DNA from: Glaciihabitans arcticus
GTDB lineage: Bacteria; Actinomycetota; Actinomycetes; Actinomycetales; Microbacteriaceae
Direction of reading: 5' to 3'
Length of the DNA stretch: 64,000 nt
Assembly (NCBI RefSeq): GCF_004310685.1
Contig: NZ_SISG01000002.1
Location: 1-64,000, forward strand
Shown: positions 19,301 through 28,852 of the stretch, piece after piece
Position numbering within the stretch: position 1 is the first letter of the stretch
Layout of the letters: each line of letters starts with the position of its first letter
Program-made: the position numbers and the translations under genes
Notes under the pieces: generated by a model
Told to the model about the DNA's origin: nothing
Databases searched by the model: none
What the model saw: only the letters and a program-made list of their open reading frames with translations

Positions 19301-20576
19301 TGACGGAGCCGTAGACCGCTTTGAGAGGGGTCGCGCCGACGGGGCGGGCCTCGTAGGTATAGAGACCGGGTCGCAGCTGGCGCTCGAAGGTTCCGTTCGA
19401 TGAGATCAGGATCGATGTCGAACTCACGGCGACATCATCCGCGCGTGCGATGTCGATGGTGCCGCCCGTGACCGCATCGGAGGAGAAACTGCCCTGCAGC
19501 AGCCCCGCGGGACCAGTCGCAGCGACGTCGACGATCCCCGCCTTCGTCACCGCACCCGCCTTGACGAAGTAGACCTTCTGGCTCGAGGGTGTGCCGGGAT
19601 CGATGTAACTACCTGACACGGAGCCCGATGCGGCACTGAGGCTGTAAAAACCCGTCGGGAGCCCGGTCAGGGTGAACGCCGCCGGCGTAGACACCTTCAG
19701 GGGCTGACGAGGCAGCGCCGAGCCTGTCTGGTTGGGGGCCGTGCCGCGAATCGCCACGGGCACGAGGTCGACGGGCACCTTATTGGTCGCAGTGCCGGAA
19801 ATCAGCTGACCGCTCAACGTGCCGCCGATCGCGAGTTTCTGGTTCACCACGGCAGGCGTGCCGAAATTCACATAGGACACGCGACCGGTGCCGATGGATT
19901 GCGGCACGGTCTCCGTGCCGTATACGGCCGCACCGCCCGCGAAGACGCTGATGTACGACCTCTGCACACGACTCGTGTCGAATTCCGTGGTGTAGCTGCC
20001 CGGCTCCAGGTACGGGAAAGAGTAGACGCCGGTCTTCGCCGCCGATACGACGGTCTTGACGAGGGACCAGCGCACTCCGTCCCACTTGAAAAGATGTACG
20101 TCGACGTTAGGTAGACCGCCCCCCTTCGAGGTCAGCACCTTGCCGCTGTAGGTGCCGCCGAGGAGTTTCACCTCAAGAGCCAGGCCTTCAGCACTGGTCC
20201 ATGGTTTCGCCCCGGCGAGGTCGGAACCGCCGCCCCAATACTGCGTGAAGTTGGAGTTCGACACATTCTTGTTGGTGTCGACTCGGATGGCGTACGGCAC
20301 GCTGCCGTCGAGGGTGTTGCCGAAGACGTACCGGCCCGCCGATGTGAATAACCCAACAATTTCGGGCTGGGTATCGCCGTAGTTCGCGTCATCGAGCGGG
20401 ATCGCCGTGACCTTGGCCGTAGAGACGGGCACCTTCGCGGGAGTGAGCACCGTCACGGTCAGCGAGACGGTGTCCGCAGACGCGGCGGGCGTGATGCCGG
20501 TGAGCAGCAGAACGGCGGTCAGCACCGCGGACACCCCGAGCGCCCACGTTCGGCGCACCGTCAGCGTATCCCCCAC
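16371..20576 (-). CDS. Giant secreted multidomain protein D, paralogue lacking the terminal Cys module
   Basis: The frame extends upstream to 20714, but the GTG at 20576 gives a 34-residue signal peptide ending LLLTGITPAASA, like B (36 aa). A GTG at 20558 is the alternative. The product is about 1401 aa: four carboxypeptidase-regulatory-like domains (for example GGGLPNVDVHLFKWDG), then 10 Ig-like modules that align with modules 1-10 of the paralogues. A Cys pair occurs in module 5 (MTCRPTSSEC). The protein ends at DARVITG, exactly where B continues DARTITPG into module 11. It therefore lacks the Cys-bearing final module, either as a true variant or as an old nonsense truncation. It is presumably secreted; function is unknown. 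Confidence 0.8.
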   Translation of the reverse strand: MGDTLTVRRTWALGVSAVLTAVLLLTGITPAASADTVSLTVTVLTPAKVPVSTAKVTAIPLDDANYGDTQPEIVGLFTSAGRYVFGNTLDGSVPYAIRVDTNKNVSNSNFTQYWGGGSDLAGAKPWTSAEGLALEVKLLGGTYSGKVLTSKGGGLPNVDVHLFKWDGVRWSLVKTVVSAAKTGVYSFPYLEPGSYTTEFDTSRVQRSYISVFAGGAAVYGTETVPQSIGTGRVSYVNFGTPAVVNQKLAIGGTLSGQLISGTATNKVPVDLVPVAIRGTAPNQTGSALPRQPLKVSTPAAFTLTGLPTGFYSLSAASGSVSGSYIDPGTPSSQKVYFVKAGAVTKAGIVDVAATGPAGLLQGSFSSDAVTGGTIDIARADDVAVSSTSILISSNGTFERQLRPGLYTYEARPVGATPLKAVYGSVTVGFGGAVELLLPAEEEAPMAFDPPPSVAPSGGTVGTTFTASATSNHPTTSVVTYQWLRDGIPIFGARSAGYTAGGGDEDRQLKVRIGITDLESNDHVSTTLTVATVAAGEPLSVDTPPSIIAPATVKVGTVLRANPGTWSETPVTLSYQWMLNGGIIPGATKPTFSPVAAQGGQDIGLSVTATRAGYPSATYTPAYTGNFYVSVAPLPAPALKTAPVITVTTKGLAGKVRYTASPGTWSPTPLYVTYDWYLDGDLQDSSPSRTLTLDPVFDDMTAVLTVDVRAARVGGLSGSTLLVARKSSLPPIADALPAVVRTLGEDPLAADAPVRSGESLIVAPGYWIYADPRYVREVGRLTHTYAWYRGTAPRVKIAGATKSTYRVTDADNGLPISVTVVTSSPGMVPAATILPAGVGYLDDSLGEVDATVTFDAPAFPLAPVTATVSPSFSAFAPVTTGYQWMTCRPTSSECGTASDFTPIAKATGRTYTPPVALADSRLGVRVSVGKVGFRAVSFFASEAVGAAGTITAGLPGLTRSPIVGAAVGAVAGSKNITGTTSTFLWQTSSDGATWVTAGSGATLVPDAALFGARLRVIETVKKAGYGTLELESAPVEIGAGGEFATSAPKITTVGLTSTIVGPTFAPAGAPSYQWFVGGEPAGNGPSYERVEADAAKPLTVTISFESGQAAYAADTFVQTLVAVRGVRPVQPAPAIIGSRLGEVLGAPVIDYPSTAMNEKITYQWYLAGTAIKGATRPTFTPSTSNVGKKLTVRVVSTSLNYATVSVLSRPLTLLAGVNPTGAPTVDVTGGVLKPGVVVTATTSSFTLAGQTFAYQWQVNTGAGWASIAKATAKTYRVLPTQVGASIRVIVTGKRAGYASLTGASVAGVVLTSGELPLLTAPALVGTGIAGSALSVSAPTFGASGVILSYRWLRNGVVMPGAAGASFVTSIGQIKDSITVEVTAKAPGYLTWVSLLDARVITG

Positions 20577-20630
20577 AAAAACACCGCCCCCGCGATCTCC
20601 GGTGCGCTCAGTCGCGAGCCCCCGCTGCCG

Positions 20631-20639
20631 ACGATAGCA
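20631..20639 (-). promoter_or_regulatory. Candidate extended -10 promoter of giant gene D
   Basis: TGCTATCGT (TG-N-TANNNT) ends 55 nt before the preferred GTG at 20576. It resembles the extended -10 elements of genes B and C, supporting separate promoters for at least three of the four genes. Confidence 0.4.
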
Positions 20640-20685
20640 TCGGGGACTTTGCGGGGATAGGCCCCCGTTTTTGCCGGTGGTGGCG

Positions 20686-22329
20686 CTACGCCTGAGCTGC
20701 TGCCTCGCGCGCACCGGCCGCGGAGTGCGCGGCGAGAGCCGCCACCGCCTTGGCGCGAGCCTGCTCGAGGGTGACCCCGAGCAGTTCCGCGCGCACGTCG
20801 GCGAGCGCGGCCGGCGTCATCGACAGGGTCGTTGCACCGAGACCGACGAGAACAACTGCGAGCTGCGGGTCGGCTGCGGCTTCACCGCAGATGCCGACCG
20901 GCTTGCCGGTGGCCGCACCCGCGTCGCCGAGCAACTTGACGAGGCGCAGCACCGCGGGATGCCACGGGTCCTGGTACGAGGCGACGGTCGACAGCATGCG
21001 GTCCGCGGCGAGCGTGTACTGGGTGAGGTCGTTGGTTCCGATGCTCACGAAGTCGCTGAGCTCGGCGACCTGGTCGGCCATGACGGCGAGCGAGGGCACT
21101 TCGGCCATCACACCGACGGTGGTGAGTCCGAGCTCCTTGCCGAGCTTCACGAAGAAGTCGGTCTCGTCGGAGTCGGAGACCATCGGTGCCATGACCCAGA
21201 GGTCGGCCTCCGTCTCGTTCTGCGAGTTCACGAGAGCGGTGAGCTGGTCGCGCAGGATCTCATCCTTGGCGCGGAGTGCGCGCAGGCCTCGCAGGCCGAG
21301 CGCCGGGTTCTCCTCGTGCGCGTCATTGAGGAAGCTGAGGGGTTTGTCGGCACCCGCGTCGAGGGCGCGCACCACAACCTTCTTGCCCGGGAAGTGGCTG
21401 AGCAGTTCGGTGTACTGCTTCTGCTGGTCCTCGACGGTCGGAGCTGTCTTGGAGTCGAGGAAGAGGAACTCGGTGCGGAACAGGCCCACACCCTCGGCGC
21501 CGAGCGCAACCGCTTCGGCGGCATCCTTCGGGGAGCCGAGGTTGGCGAGCAGGGGGATCTTGGTGCCGTCCGCGAGCGCGCCGTCCGTGATCGGTGCCGT
21601 GGCGGCGGCCGCACGCTCGGCGATACGAGCCTGCGCGTCGGCGATGGCGTCAGCCGAGGGGTCGACGTGAACCGTGCCGGACGCGGCATCCGCAATGACG
21701 ACAGTGCCGTCGGCCAGATCGAGGGCGCCGGCGACGCTGACGAGCGCCGGGATCGACTTCGAGCGGGCGAGGATCGCGGTGTGGCTCGTCGGCCCACCGT
21801 CGCGGGTGATGAGACCGAGCACCTTGCTGAGGTCGAGCAGGGCCGTGTCGGCGGGTGCGAGGTCGGGGGCGACGAGGATGAACGGCTCGTCGCTGGTCGG
21901 AACTCCGGGGGCCGCGACGCCGCGGAGGTGCGCGATGATGCGCTGCGATACATCGCCGAGGTCGGTTGCGCGTTCGGCCATGTAGCCACCCATGCCGATG
22001 AGCATCTCCTGGAACTGCGCGAACGCCTCGAACACGGCACGCTCGCCGGAGGTGCCTGTCTCGATGCGTGCCTTCACGTCATCCGCCAGCATCGGGTCCT
22101 GCGCCATCATGGCGGCGGCCTCGAGCACGCCCTGCGCCTCGCCGCCCGCCTTCTCGCCGCGTGCGAGCAGGTCGCCGGCGACTGCGCCGAGCGATGCGGT
22201 CACTGTGGCGAACTCCGCCGCCGCGTCACCCGCGTGGGAGGTCTTCTCTGGTTCGGGGAGCGCGTCGGGCATCCGAAGAATCGGGCCTACGGCAACTCCG
22301 CGCCCAACACCAACACCGTGCAAATCCAT
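20686..22329 (-). CDS. ptsI: Phosphoenolpyruvate-protein phosphotransferase, PTS Enzyme I
   Basis: Enzyme I transfers phosphate from PEP to HPr, the first step of the sugar phosphotransferase system. The 547-aa product has the phospho-histidine swivel domain with GGPTSHTAILAR (active His at about residue 183). It also has the PEP-binding TIM barrel with GLFRTEFLFL, the signature SIGTNDLTQY, and the catalytic Cys in GICGEAAADP. It is slightly shorter than the usual ~570 aa, and its N-terminal HPr-binding helical domain is recognisable. GGAGAGGA precedes the ATG. No HPr (ptsH) or Enzyme II gene is in the window, so it stands alone here. It is divergent from the YihY gene. The 554-aa frame on the opposite strand is a shadow. 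Confidence 0.95.
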   Translation of the reverse strand: MDLHGVGVGRGVAVGPILRMPDALPEPEKTSHAGDAAAEFATVTASLGAVAGDLLARGEKAGGEAQGVLEAAAMMAQDPMLADDVKARIETGTSGERAVFEAFAQFQEMLIGMGGYMAERATDLGDVSQRIIAHLRGVAAPGVPTSDEPFILVAPDLAPADTALLDLSKVLGLITRDGGPTSHTAILARSKSIPALVSVAGALDLADGTVVIADAASGTVHVDPSADAIADAQARIAERAAAATAPITDGALADGTKIPLLANLGSPKDAAEAVALGAEGVGLFRTEFLFLDSKTAPTVEDQQKQYTELLSHFPGKKVVVRALDAGADKPLSFLNDAHEENPALGLRGLRALRAKDEILRDQLTALVNSQNETEADLWVMAPMVSDSDETDFFVKLGKELGLTTVGVMAEVPSLAVMADQVAELSDFVSIGTNDLTQYTLAADRMLSTVASYQDPWHPAVLRLVKLLGDAGAATGKPVGICGEAAADPQLAVVLVGLGATTLSMTPAALADVRAELLGVTLEQARAKAVAALAAHSAAGAREAAAQA

Positions 22330-22382
22330 GGATAGTCCTCTCCGTCGAAGTTGCCTCCGGTCAGCCTACCGGCGGCGACTCG

Positions 22383-22388
22383 TATCCT
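22383..22388 (+). promoter_or_regulatory. -10 box for a leaderless transcript (YihY gene)
   Basis: TATCCT lies 6 nt before the GTG start at 22395, so transcription would begin at or next to the start codon. No Shine-Dalgarno sequence is visible. Confidence 0.5.
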
Positions 22389-22394
22389 TGGACG

Positions 22395-23462
22395 GTGCCC
22401 ACCGACACCAAGCCTTCTCTGAGCGAGGATGCCACGCCTCCCGTCACCGTCGGTGCCCGCCTGGCCGCTCTCACCGCCCGCGTGCAGAAGCTGCGCCCGG
22501 TTCGCGTTTTTATGCGCTACGCGGAGCAGAGGGGTCCGCTCCTCGCCGGCGGTCTTTCCTACCAAGCGATCTTCGCGACGTTCGCCGCCATCTGGGTGTC
22601 GTTCTCCGTTGCCGGCTTTGTGATCCAGTCGAATCCCGAGCTGCGTGACGCGATCTTCTCGGTGATCTCGACGGCGGTTCCGGGGCTCATCGACATGGGC
22701 GACGGCGAGGGCGCGATCAGCAAGGACCGCCTGCTCGAGGCGGGCATCCTGGGCTGGACGGGCGCGATCGCCCTCGGCGGCCTCCTCCTCACCGCGCTCG
22801 GCTGGCTCGCCTCTGGTCGGGATGCCGTGCGCGCCATGTTCCGCATCGGCCCCCAGCAGGCGAACATCTTCCTGCTGAAGCTCAAGGACCTGGGTCTCGC
22901 CGTCGCGTTCGGTGCCGCCCTGCTGTTGTCGGCGGCGCTCTCCGTGCTGAGCACGGCGGCGCTCGGCACGGTGCTCGATCTCTTCTCGATCAGCCATGAT
23001 TCGCTCGGCGGCATCCTCGCGGCTCGTGGCGTCGGCCTGGCCGCAACCCTGCTGCTCGATACCGTTGTGCTCGGGTTGTTCTACCGCTTCGTGTCCGGGA
23101 TTACGATCCCCTGGCGCCGGCTCGTCGGCGGTTCCCTGATCGGCGCCACAGCGCTCGGCGTGCTCAAGGCCCTCGGATCCACCCTGCTCGGCGGCGCCTC
23201 CAGCAACCCCCTGCTGGCTTCCTTCGCCGTGATCATCGGACTCCTGATCTGGTTCAACTTCATCTGCCAGGTGATCCTGCTCGCGGCCGCCTGGATCGCG
23301 GTCGGCATGGAGGACCGTGGCATCGTCGCCGACCCCCGGCTCGAGGAGGAGCGCCTCGCCGCGCAGTTCGCCGAAGAGGAGCGGATCCGCGAGCAGGTGC
23401 TCAACGAGGTCACGGCCGGACCGCGCAGTTGGCTGTCGCGCGTCTTCCGCCGAGGGCGCTGA
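22395..23462 (+). CDS. YihY/BrkB family inner-membrane protein
   Basis: This gene encodes 355 aa, starting at a GTG that has a -10 box 6 nt upstream and no Shine-Dalgarno sequence. The YihY signature RGPLLAGGLSYQAIFATFAA is near residue 55. About six membrane segments follow, including GAALLLSAALSVLSTAA and FAVIIGLLIWFNFICQVILL. The last ~40 residues form a charged, Glu/Arg-rich cytoplasmic tail. The family (formerly annotated ribonuclease BN or virulence factor BrkB) has no firmly established function. The frame is open further upstream into the ptsI region, but that part is a shadow. The gene is divergent from ptsI. Confidence 0.88.
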   Translation: MPTDTKPSLSEDATPPVTVGARLAALTARVQKLRPVRVFMRYAEQRGPLLAGGLSYQAIFATFAAIWVSFSVAGFVIQSNPELRDAIFSVISTAVPGLIDMGDGEGAISKDRLLEAGILGWTGAIALGGLLLTALGWLASGRDAVRAMFRIGPQQANIFLLKLKDLGLAVAFGAALLLSAALSVLSTAALGTVLDLFSISHDSLGGILAARGVGLAATLLLDTVVLGLFYRFVSGITIPWRRLVGGSLIGATALGVLKALGSTLLGGASSNPLLASFAVIIGLLIWFNFICQVILLAAAWIAVGMEDRGIVADPRLEEERLAAQFAEEERIREQVLNEVTAGPRSWLSRVFRRGR

Positions 23463-23490
23463 CTCGCACAACAGCGTCGGCGGTCGAAGT

Positions 23491-23496
23491 TAGGAT
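23491..23496 (+). promoter_or_regulatory. -10 box for a leaderless transcript (xthA)
   Basis: TAGGAT lies 7 nt before the ATG of the exonuclease III gene. This fits a transcript beginning at the start codon. Confidence 0.45.
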
Positions 23497-23503
23497 TTAG
23501 CCC

Positions 23504-24352
23504 ATGGCTACACCCCTCCGCATCGCAACTGTCAACGTCAACGGTGTGCGCGCCGCATACAAGAAGGGCATGGCCGAGTGGCTGGCCGAGCGCAACGTCG
23601 ATATCCTCGCGCTGCAAGAGGTGCGGGCAACCACTGAGATCCTCGAAGACCTGCTGGGTCCGGAATGGGACATCCTGCACGATGGCGCCACGGCGAAAGG
23701 CCGCGCCGGCGTCGCCCTCGCCAGCCGGAACAAAGCGAGCATCCACCGGGTAGCCCTCGGTGCCGACGACTTCGACAGCGCCGGCCGCTGGCTTGAAGCC
23801 GACTACGAGGTCGGCAATTCGATCGTCACGGTCGTGAGCACCTACGTGCACTCCGGCGTCGTCGACACTCCCAAGCAGGACGAGAAGTGGAAGTTCCTCG
23901 ACGCGATGAACGAGCGCCTGCCCGAGCTCGCCGCGCACAACCCGCTCTCCCTGATCGTCGGTGACCTCAACGTCGGCCACCGTGAGATCGACATCAAGAA
24001 CTGGCGCGGCAACCGCACCAGCGCGGGCTTCCTCCCCCGCGAGCGCGCCTACTTCGATCGGTTCTTCGGACCCGAGGGCGAGACGGTCACCGGCGTCGAC
24101 GGCTCCACCGGTCCCGGCCACGGCTGGGTCGACGTCGGACGCCAGTGGGCGGGCGAGGTTGACGGACCGTACACCTGGTGGTCCCAGCGCGGACAGGCCT
24201 TCGACAACGACTCGGGATGGCGTATCGACTACCACATGGCCACGCCGGCCCTCGCGGCCACCGTCAAGCACTACACCGTCGACAAGGCCAGCGCGTGGGA
24301 CACCCGCTGGAGCGACCACTCCCCCGTCGTCGTCGACTATCTCGTTGATTGA
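23504..24352 (+). CDS. xthA: Exodeoxyribonuclease III (AP endonuclease)
   Basis: This base-excision-repair enzyme cleaves at abasic sites and has 3'-phosphodiesterase and exonuclease activity. The 282-aa product is a complete exonuclease-endonuclease-phosphatase fold. It has the metal and active-site motifs TVNVNGVRAA, LALQEVR (Glu), YVHSG (Tyr), GDLNVGHREID (Asp/Asn), WRIDYHMAT and the C-terminal DHSPVVVDY (Asp-His). The ATG has a -10 box 7 nt upstream. The final codons and the TGA stop lie inside a REP-like repeat that starts at 24344. Length and motifs are normal for the family. Confidence 0.95.
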   Translation: MATPLRIATVNVNGVRAAYKKGMAEWLAERNVDILALQEVRATTEILEDLLGPEWDILHDGATAKGRAGVALASRNKASIHRVALGADDFDSAGRWLEADYEVGNSIVTVVSTYVHSGVVDTPKQDEKWKFLDAMNERLPELAAHNPLSLIVGDLNVGHREIDIKNWRGNRTSAGFLPRERAYFDRFFGPEGETVTGVDGSTGPGHGWVDVGRQWAGEVDGPYTWWSQRGQAFDNDSGWRIDYHMATPALAATVKHYTVDKASAWDTRWSDHSPVVVDYLVD

Positions 24353-24381
24353 GTAGGCCGCCCGCGGCCGTATCGAAATCC
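24344..24381 (+). repeat. REP-like palindromic element between xthA and trpS
   Basis: The element reads GTTGATTGAGTAGGCCGCCC then GCGGCCGTATCGAAATCC. It has a GGCCGC/GCGGCC-type core flanked by TTGATTGAGTAG and GTATCGAAATC. Short elements with these outer sequences are, from memory, a common extragenic repeat in Microbacteriaceae and relatives. It supplies the last two sense codons and the stop of xthA. Only one copy was seen in this window. Confidence 0.6.
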
Positions 24382-24391
24382 GGTTCTCTGA

Positions 24392-25988
<1,597 letters not shown>

Positions 25989-25992
<4 letters not shown>

Positions 25993-26552
25993 TCCCGTTC
26001 GCCCTGCGCGCGGGCGAGCTGCTGCTCGACTCCCCGACCCGCGACGACGTCGAGGCGATCACCGGTTATTGCTCCGAGCCACTGTTCGAGCGGTTCATGA
26101 CTACACCCTGGCCGTACACGCGGGCTCACGCCGAGCGCTTCGTCGACCGGATCGTGCCCGATGGCTGGGCGAGCGGTCGTGAACTGACCTGGGCGATCCG
26201 CGAAGGAGACGGCGGACCGCTGCTGGGTGCGATCTGCCTGCGCGATCGTGGACCGGAAGCCGCCGACCTCGGTTTCTGGCTGGGCGCACCGCACCGCGGT
26301 CGCGGCCTCATGAAGGCCGCGGTCACCGCCGTCTCACGCTGGGCACTCGACCTGGGCGGCTGGCAGCGTGTGCTGTGGGAGACGCAGCTCGGCAATGTCG
26401 CCTCGGCATCCGTCGCCCGCGCTGCCGGCTTCCGCTTCCTCGGCGAGGACCCCTCGCACGTACCCGGGCGTCATGGTGAGCCGGTGCCGTCCTGGCACGG
26501 CGAGCTCGGTGCCGCCGACAGCTCCAGCCCGAAGACGGGCTGGCCGCTGTGA
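25989..26552 (+). CDS. GNAT-family N-acetyltransferase, second of a tandem pair
   Basis: The 187-aa product starts at a GTG in a GTGA overlap with the preceding gene. The acetyl-CoA site is LGFWLGAPHRGRGLMKAAV, followed by NVASASVARAAGFRFLG. Overall layout and the terminal TGWPL match the previous protein, although the sequences have diverged. The substrate is unknown. The stop overlaps the GTG of the HAD hydrolase gene by 4 nt, so all four genes from trpS are read as one unit. Confidence 0.85.
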
Positions 26553-27250
26553 CGATCGCCGTGGTGCTGTTCGACCTCGATGACACCCTGTTCGCGCACC
26601 GGGCCTCGGTCGCCCGCGGGATCATGGCTCACCTCGGCACGATCGGCGGCTTCGAGGGGGCGGACGAGGCGGCTATCGTCGCCCAGTGGCACAGCCTCGA
26701 GGAGCTGCACTACCACCGCTACCTCGCCGGCGAGCTCGACTTCGAGGGGCAGCGCAGCGCCCGCGCCCGGGACTTCGGTCTCGCACACTCACTCGAGATC
26801 CCCGATCCGGGTCTCTGGTTCAACACCTACTTCGAGCGCTACCGCGAGGCGTGGCACCTGCACGACGACACCCTCCCCCTGCTCGACGCCCTGGGTGCCT
26901 ATCGGCTGGGCATCATCACCAACGGCGAGCCGGACTTCCAGCAGCGCAAGCTCGTGCAGGTCGGCATCGCGGACCGCTTCGAGAAGGTGATCGCATCCGG
27001 TGCCCTCGGCATCACGAAACCGGATGCACGCATTTTCGCCCACGCCGCCGCCGAGTTCGGGGTTCCTCTCGACGCTGCCGCCTACATCGGCGACCGGTTC
27101 GAGACGGATGCCCTCGGTGCCGCGAACGCGGGCATGCTCGGAATCTGGCTCGACCGTACTCACAGCGCGAGCGCCGCACAGCTCGCGACGGCCGACGAGG
27201 CGGGAGTGCGGGTCATCCACTCACTGGCCGAGGTGCCGGCCGCGCTTTAA
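26549..27250 (+). CDS. HAD-superfamily hydrolase (subfamily IA)
   Basis: The 233-aa product starts at a GTG overlapping the previous stop. HAD motif I is LFDLDDTLF (nucleophile Asp near residue 9), motif II is GIITNGE (Thr), motif III is the Lys in ITKPDARIF, and motif IV is YIGDRFETD. A helical cap lies between motifs I and II. The protein is a likely phosphatase of a small phosphorylated metabolite; the substrate cannot be inferred. It is the last gene of the trpS run, followed by a strong bidirectional terminator shared with glpK. Confidence 0.88.
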   Translation: MTIAVVLFDLDDTLFAHRASVARGIMAHLGTIGGFEGADEAAIVAQWHSLEELHYHRYLAGELDFEGQRSARARDFGLAHSLEIPDPGLWFNTYFERYREAWHLHDDTLPLLDALGAYRLGIITNGEPDFQQRKLVQVGIADRFEKVIASGALGITKPDARIFAHAAAEFGVPLDAAAYIGDRFETDALGAANAGMLGIWLDRTHSASAAQLATADEAGVRVIHSLAEVPAAL

Positions 27251-27257
27251 CGGGAAA

Positions 27258-27287
27258 ACTCCCCGGCGGCCGAAGCCGCCGAGGAGT
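27258..27287. terminator. Bidirectional terminator between the HAD gene and glpK
   Basis: ACTCC-C-CGGCGGC and GCCGCCG-A-GGAGT pair around a CGAA tetraloop, a 12-bp stem with one mismatch. It lies 8 nt after the HAD stop and 15 nt after the glpK stop on the other strand. AAAA precedes it on the plus strand, giving a short T-run for the minus-strand transcript. Confidence 0.7.
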
Positions 27288-27302
27288 GTCCCGGGAACGC
27301 TG

Positions 27303-28817
27303 TTAGTTCACGTCGTCGTCGACCCAGTCGAACGTCTTCGTGACGGCCTTCTTCCAGTTGCGCAGCAGGCGCTCGCGCTCGGCGTCGTCCATGTTCGGCG
27401 TCCAGCGGCTGTCCTCCTGCCAGTTCTTGCGCAGGTCGTCGAGGTCGCTCCAGAAGCCGACCGCGAGGCCGGCGGCGTAGGCGGCACCGAGTGCCGTCGT
27501 CTCCGCGACCACGGGGCGGACCACCGGAACTCCGAGGATGTCGGCCTGGAACTGCATCAGGAAGTTGTTGGCGATCATGCCGCCGTCGACCTTGAGCTCC
27601 GTCAGCGGAACACCCGAGTCCGCGTTGACCGCATCCAGAACCTCACGGGTCTGGTACGCCGTCGCCTCGAGAGCGGCACGGACAATGTGCGCCTTGTTGA
27701 CGTAGCGGGTCAGGCCCACGAGCGCGCCACGGGCGTCCGAACGCCAGTACGGCGCGAAGAGTCCGGAGAACGCGGGAACGAAGTACGCCCCACCGTTGTC
27801 GTCGACCGAGGTAGCGAGCGCTTCGGTCTCCGACGCGTTGGTGATGATCCCGAGGTTGTCACGCAACCACTGGATCAGCGACCCGGTCACGGCGATCGAA
27901 CCTTCGAGCGCGTAGTGCGCCGGTGCGTCACCCAGCTTGTAGCCGAGCGTGGTGAGCAGTCCGTTCTTCGAGTGCACGATCTCGGTGTCCGTGTTGAAGA
28001 TCAGGAAGTTACCGGTGCCGTAGGTGTTCTTCGCCTCGCCCTGGTCGAACGCGGCCTGGCCGAAGGTTGCGGCCTGCTGGTCACCCAGGATTCCGGCGAT
28101 CGGGGTGTCGCGCAGCAGGCTCTGCGGGCTGGCGACGCCGTAGACCTCGGAGGAGGACTTGATCTCAGGAAGCATCGACTTCGGAACGTCGAAGGCGGCG
28201 AGGATGTCGTCGTCCCACTGCAGCGTCTCGAGGTCCATGAACATCGTGCGGCTGGCGTTGGTGACGTCGGTGACGTGCACTCCACCTTCCACGCCACCGG
28301 TCAGGTTCCACAGAACCCAGGTGTCGGTGGTGCCGAAGATCAGGTCGCCCGAGTCGGCCTTGGCGCGGGCGCCTTCGACGTTCTCGAGGATCCAGACGAT
28401 CTTGGTGCCGGAGAAGTAGGTTGCGAGCGGCAGACCGACCTGGGGCTTGAAACGCTCGACACCTCCGTCGGCGGCGAGACGGTCGACGATCGACTGCGTG
28501 CGGGTGTCCTGCCAGACGATGGCGTTGTAGATCGCCTCGCCCGTCGTCTTGTCCCAGACAACAGCGGTCTCGCGCTGGTTGGTGATGCCCACGGCTTCGA
28601 TGTCGTGGCGCGTCAGGTTCGCCTTGGACAGCGCCTGGCCGATGGCCTCACGCGTGTTGTCCCAGATCTCCTTCGGGTTGTGCTCGACCCAGCCCGCTTT
28701 GGGGAAGATCTGCTCGTGCTCCAGCTGGCCGGTCGAGATGATCGATCCGGACTTGTCGAAGATGATCGCCCGGCTGCTCGTGGTGCCCTGGTCGATTGCG
28801 AGGATGTAGTTAGCCAT
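27303..28817 (-). CDS. glpK: Glycerol kinase
   Basis: This enzyme phosphorylates glycerol with ATP to glycerol 3-phosphate. The 504-aa FGGY-family protein has the N-terminal phosphate loop [29 protein letters not shown], the substrate region [24 protein letters not shown] and the C-terminal ATP site [18 protein letters not shown]. The length is standard. AAGGA precedes the ATG. The gene lies 35 nt downstream of glpF on the same strand, so it is probably co-transcribed with the facilitator and, farther up, glpD. The 646-aa frame opposite is a shadow. Confidence 0.97.
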   Translation of the reverse strand: MANYILAIDQGTTSSRAIIFDKSGSIISTGQLEHEQIFPKAGWVEHNPKEIWDNTREAIGQALSKANLTRHDIEAVGITNQRETAVVWDKTTGEAIYNAIVWQDTRTQSIVDRLAADGGVERFKPQVGLPLATYFSGTKIVWILENVEGARAKADSGDLIFGTTDTWVLWNLTGGVEGGVHVTDVTNASRTMFMDLETLQWDDDILAAFDVPKSMLPEIKSSSEVYGVASPQSLLRDTPIAGILGDQQAATFGQAAFDQGEAKNTYGTGNFLIFNTDTEIVHSKNGLLTTLGYKLGDAPAHYALEGSIAVTGSLIQWLRDNLGIITNASETEALATSVDDNGGAYFVPAFSGLFAPYWRSDARGALVGLTRYVNKAHIVRAALEATAYQTREVLDAVNADSGVPLTELKVDGGMIANNFLMQFQADILGVPVVRPVVAETTALGAAYAAGLAVGFWSDLDDLRKNWQEDSRWTPNMDDAERERLLRNWKKAVTKTFDWVDDDVN

Positions 28818-28852
28818 TGCTTAGTCCTTTGTGATTTCGGGTTCGGCGCGGG

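Noticed and set aside
1500-20000. Recurring CCACTGGTA DNA word considered as a regulatory or recombination site
   Set aside because: It is the reverse complement of TACCAGTGG, the codons for the Y-Q-W core of the Ig-like modules, and appears in frame in each module.
20671-22335. 554-aa plus-strand frame over ptsI
   Set aside because: It mirrors ptsI codon for codon. Long antisense frames are expected at this GC content; the ptsI translation is unmistakable.
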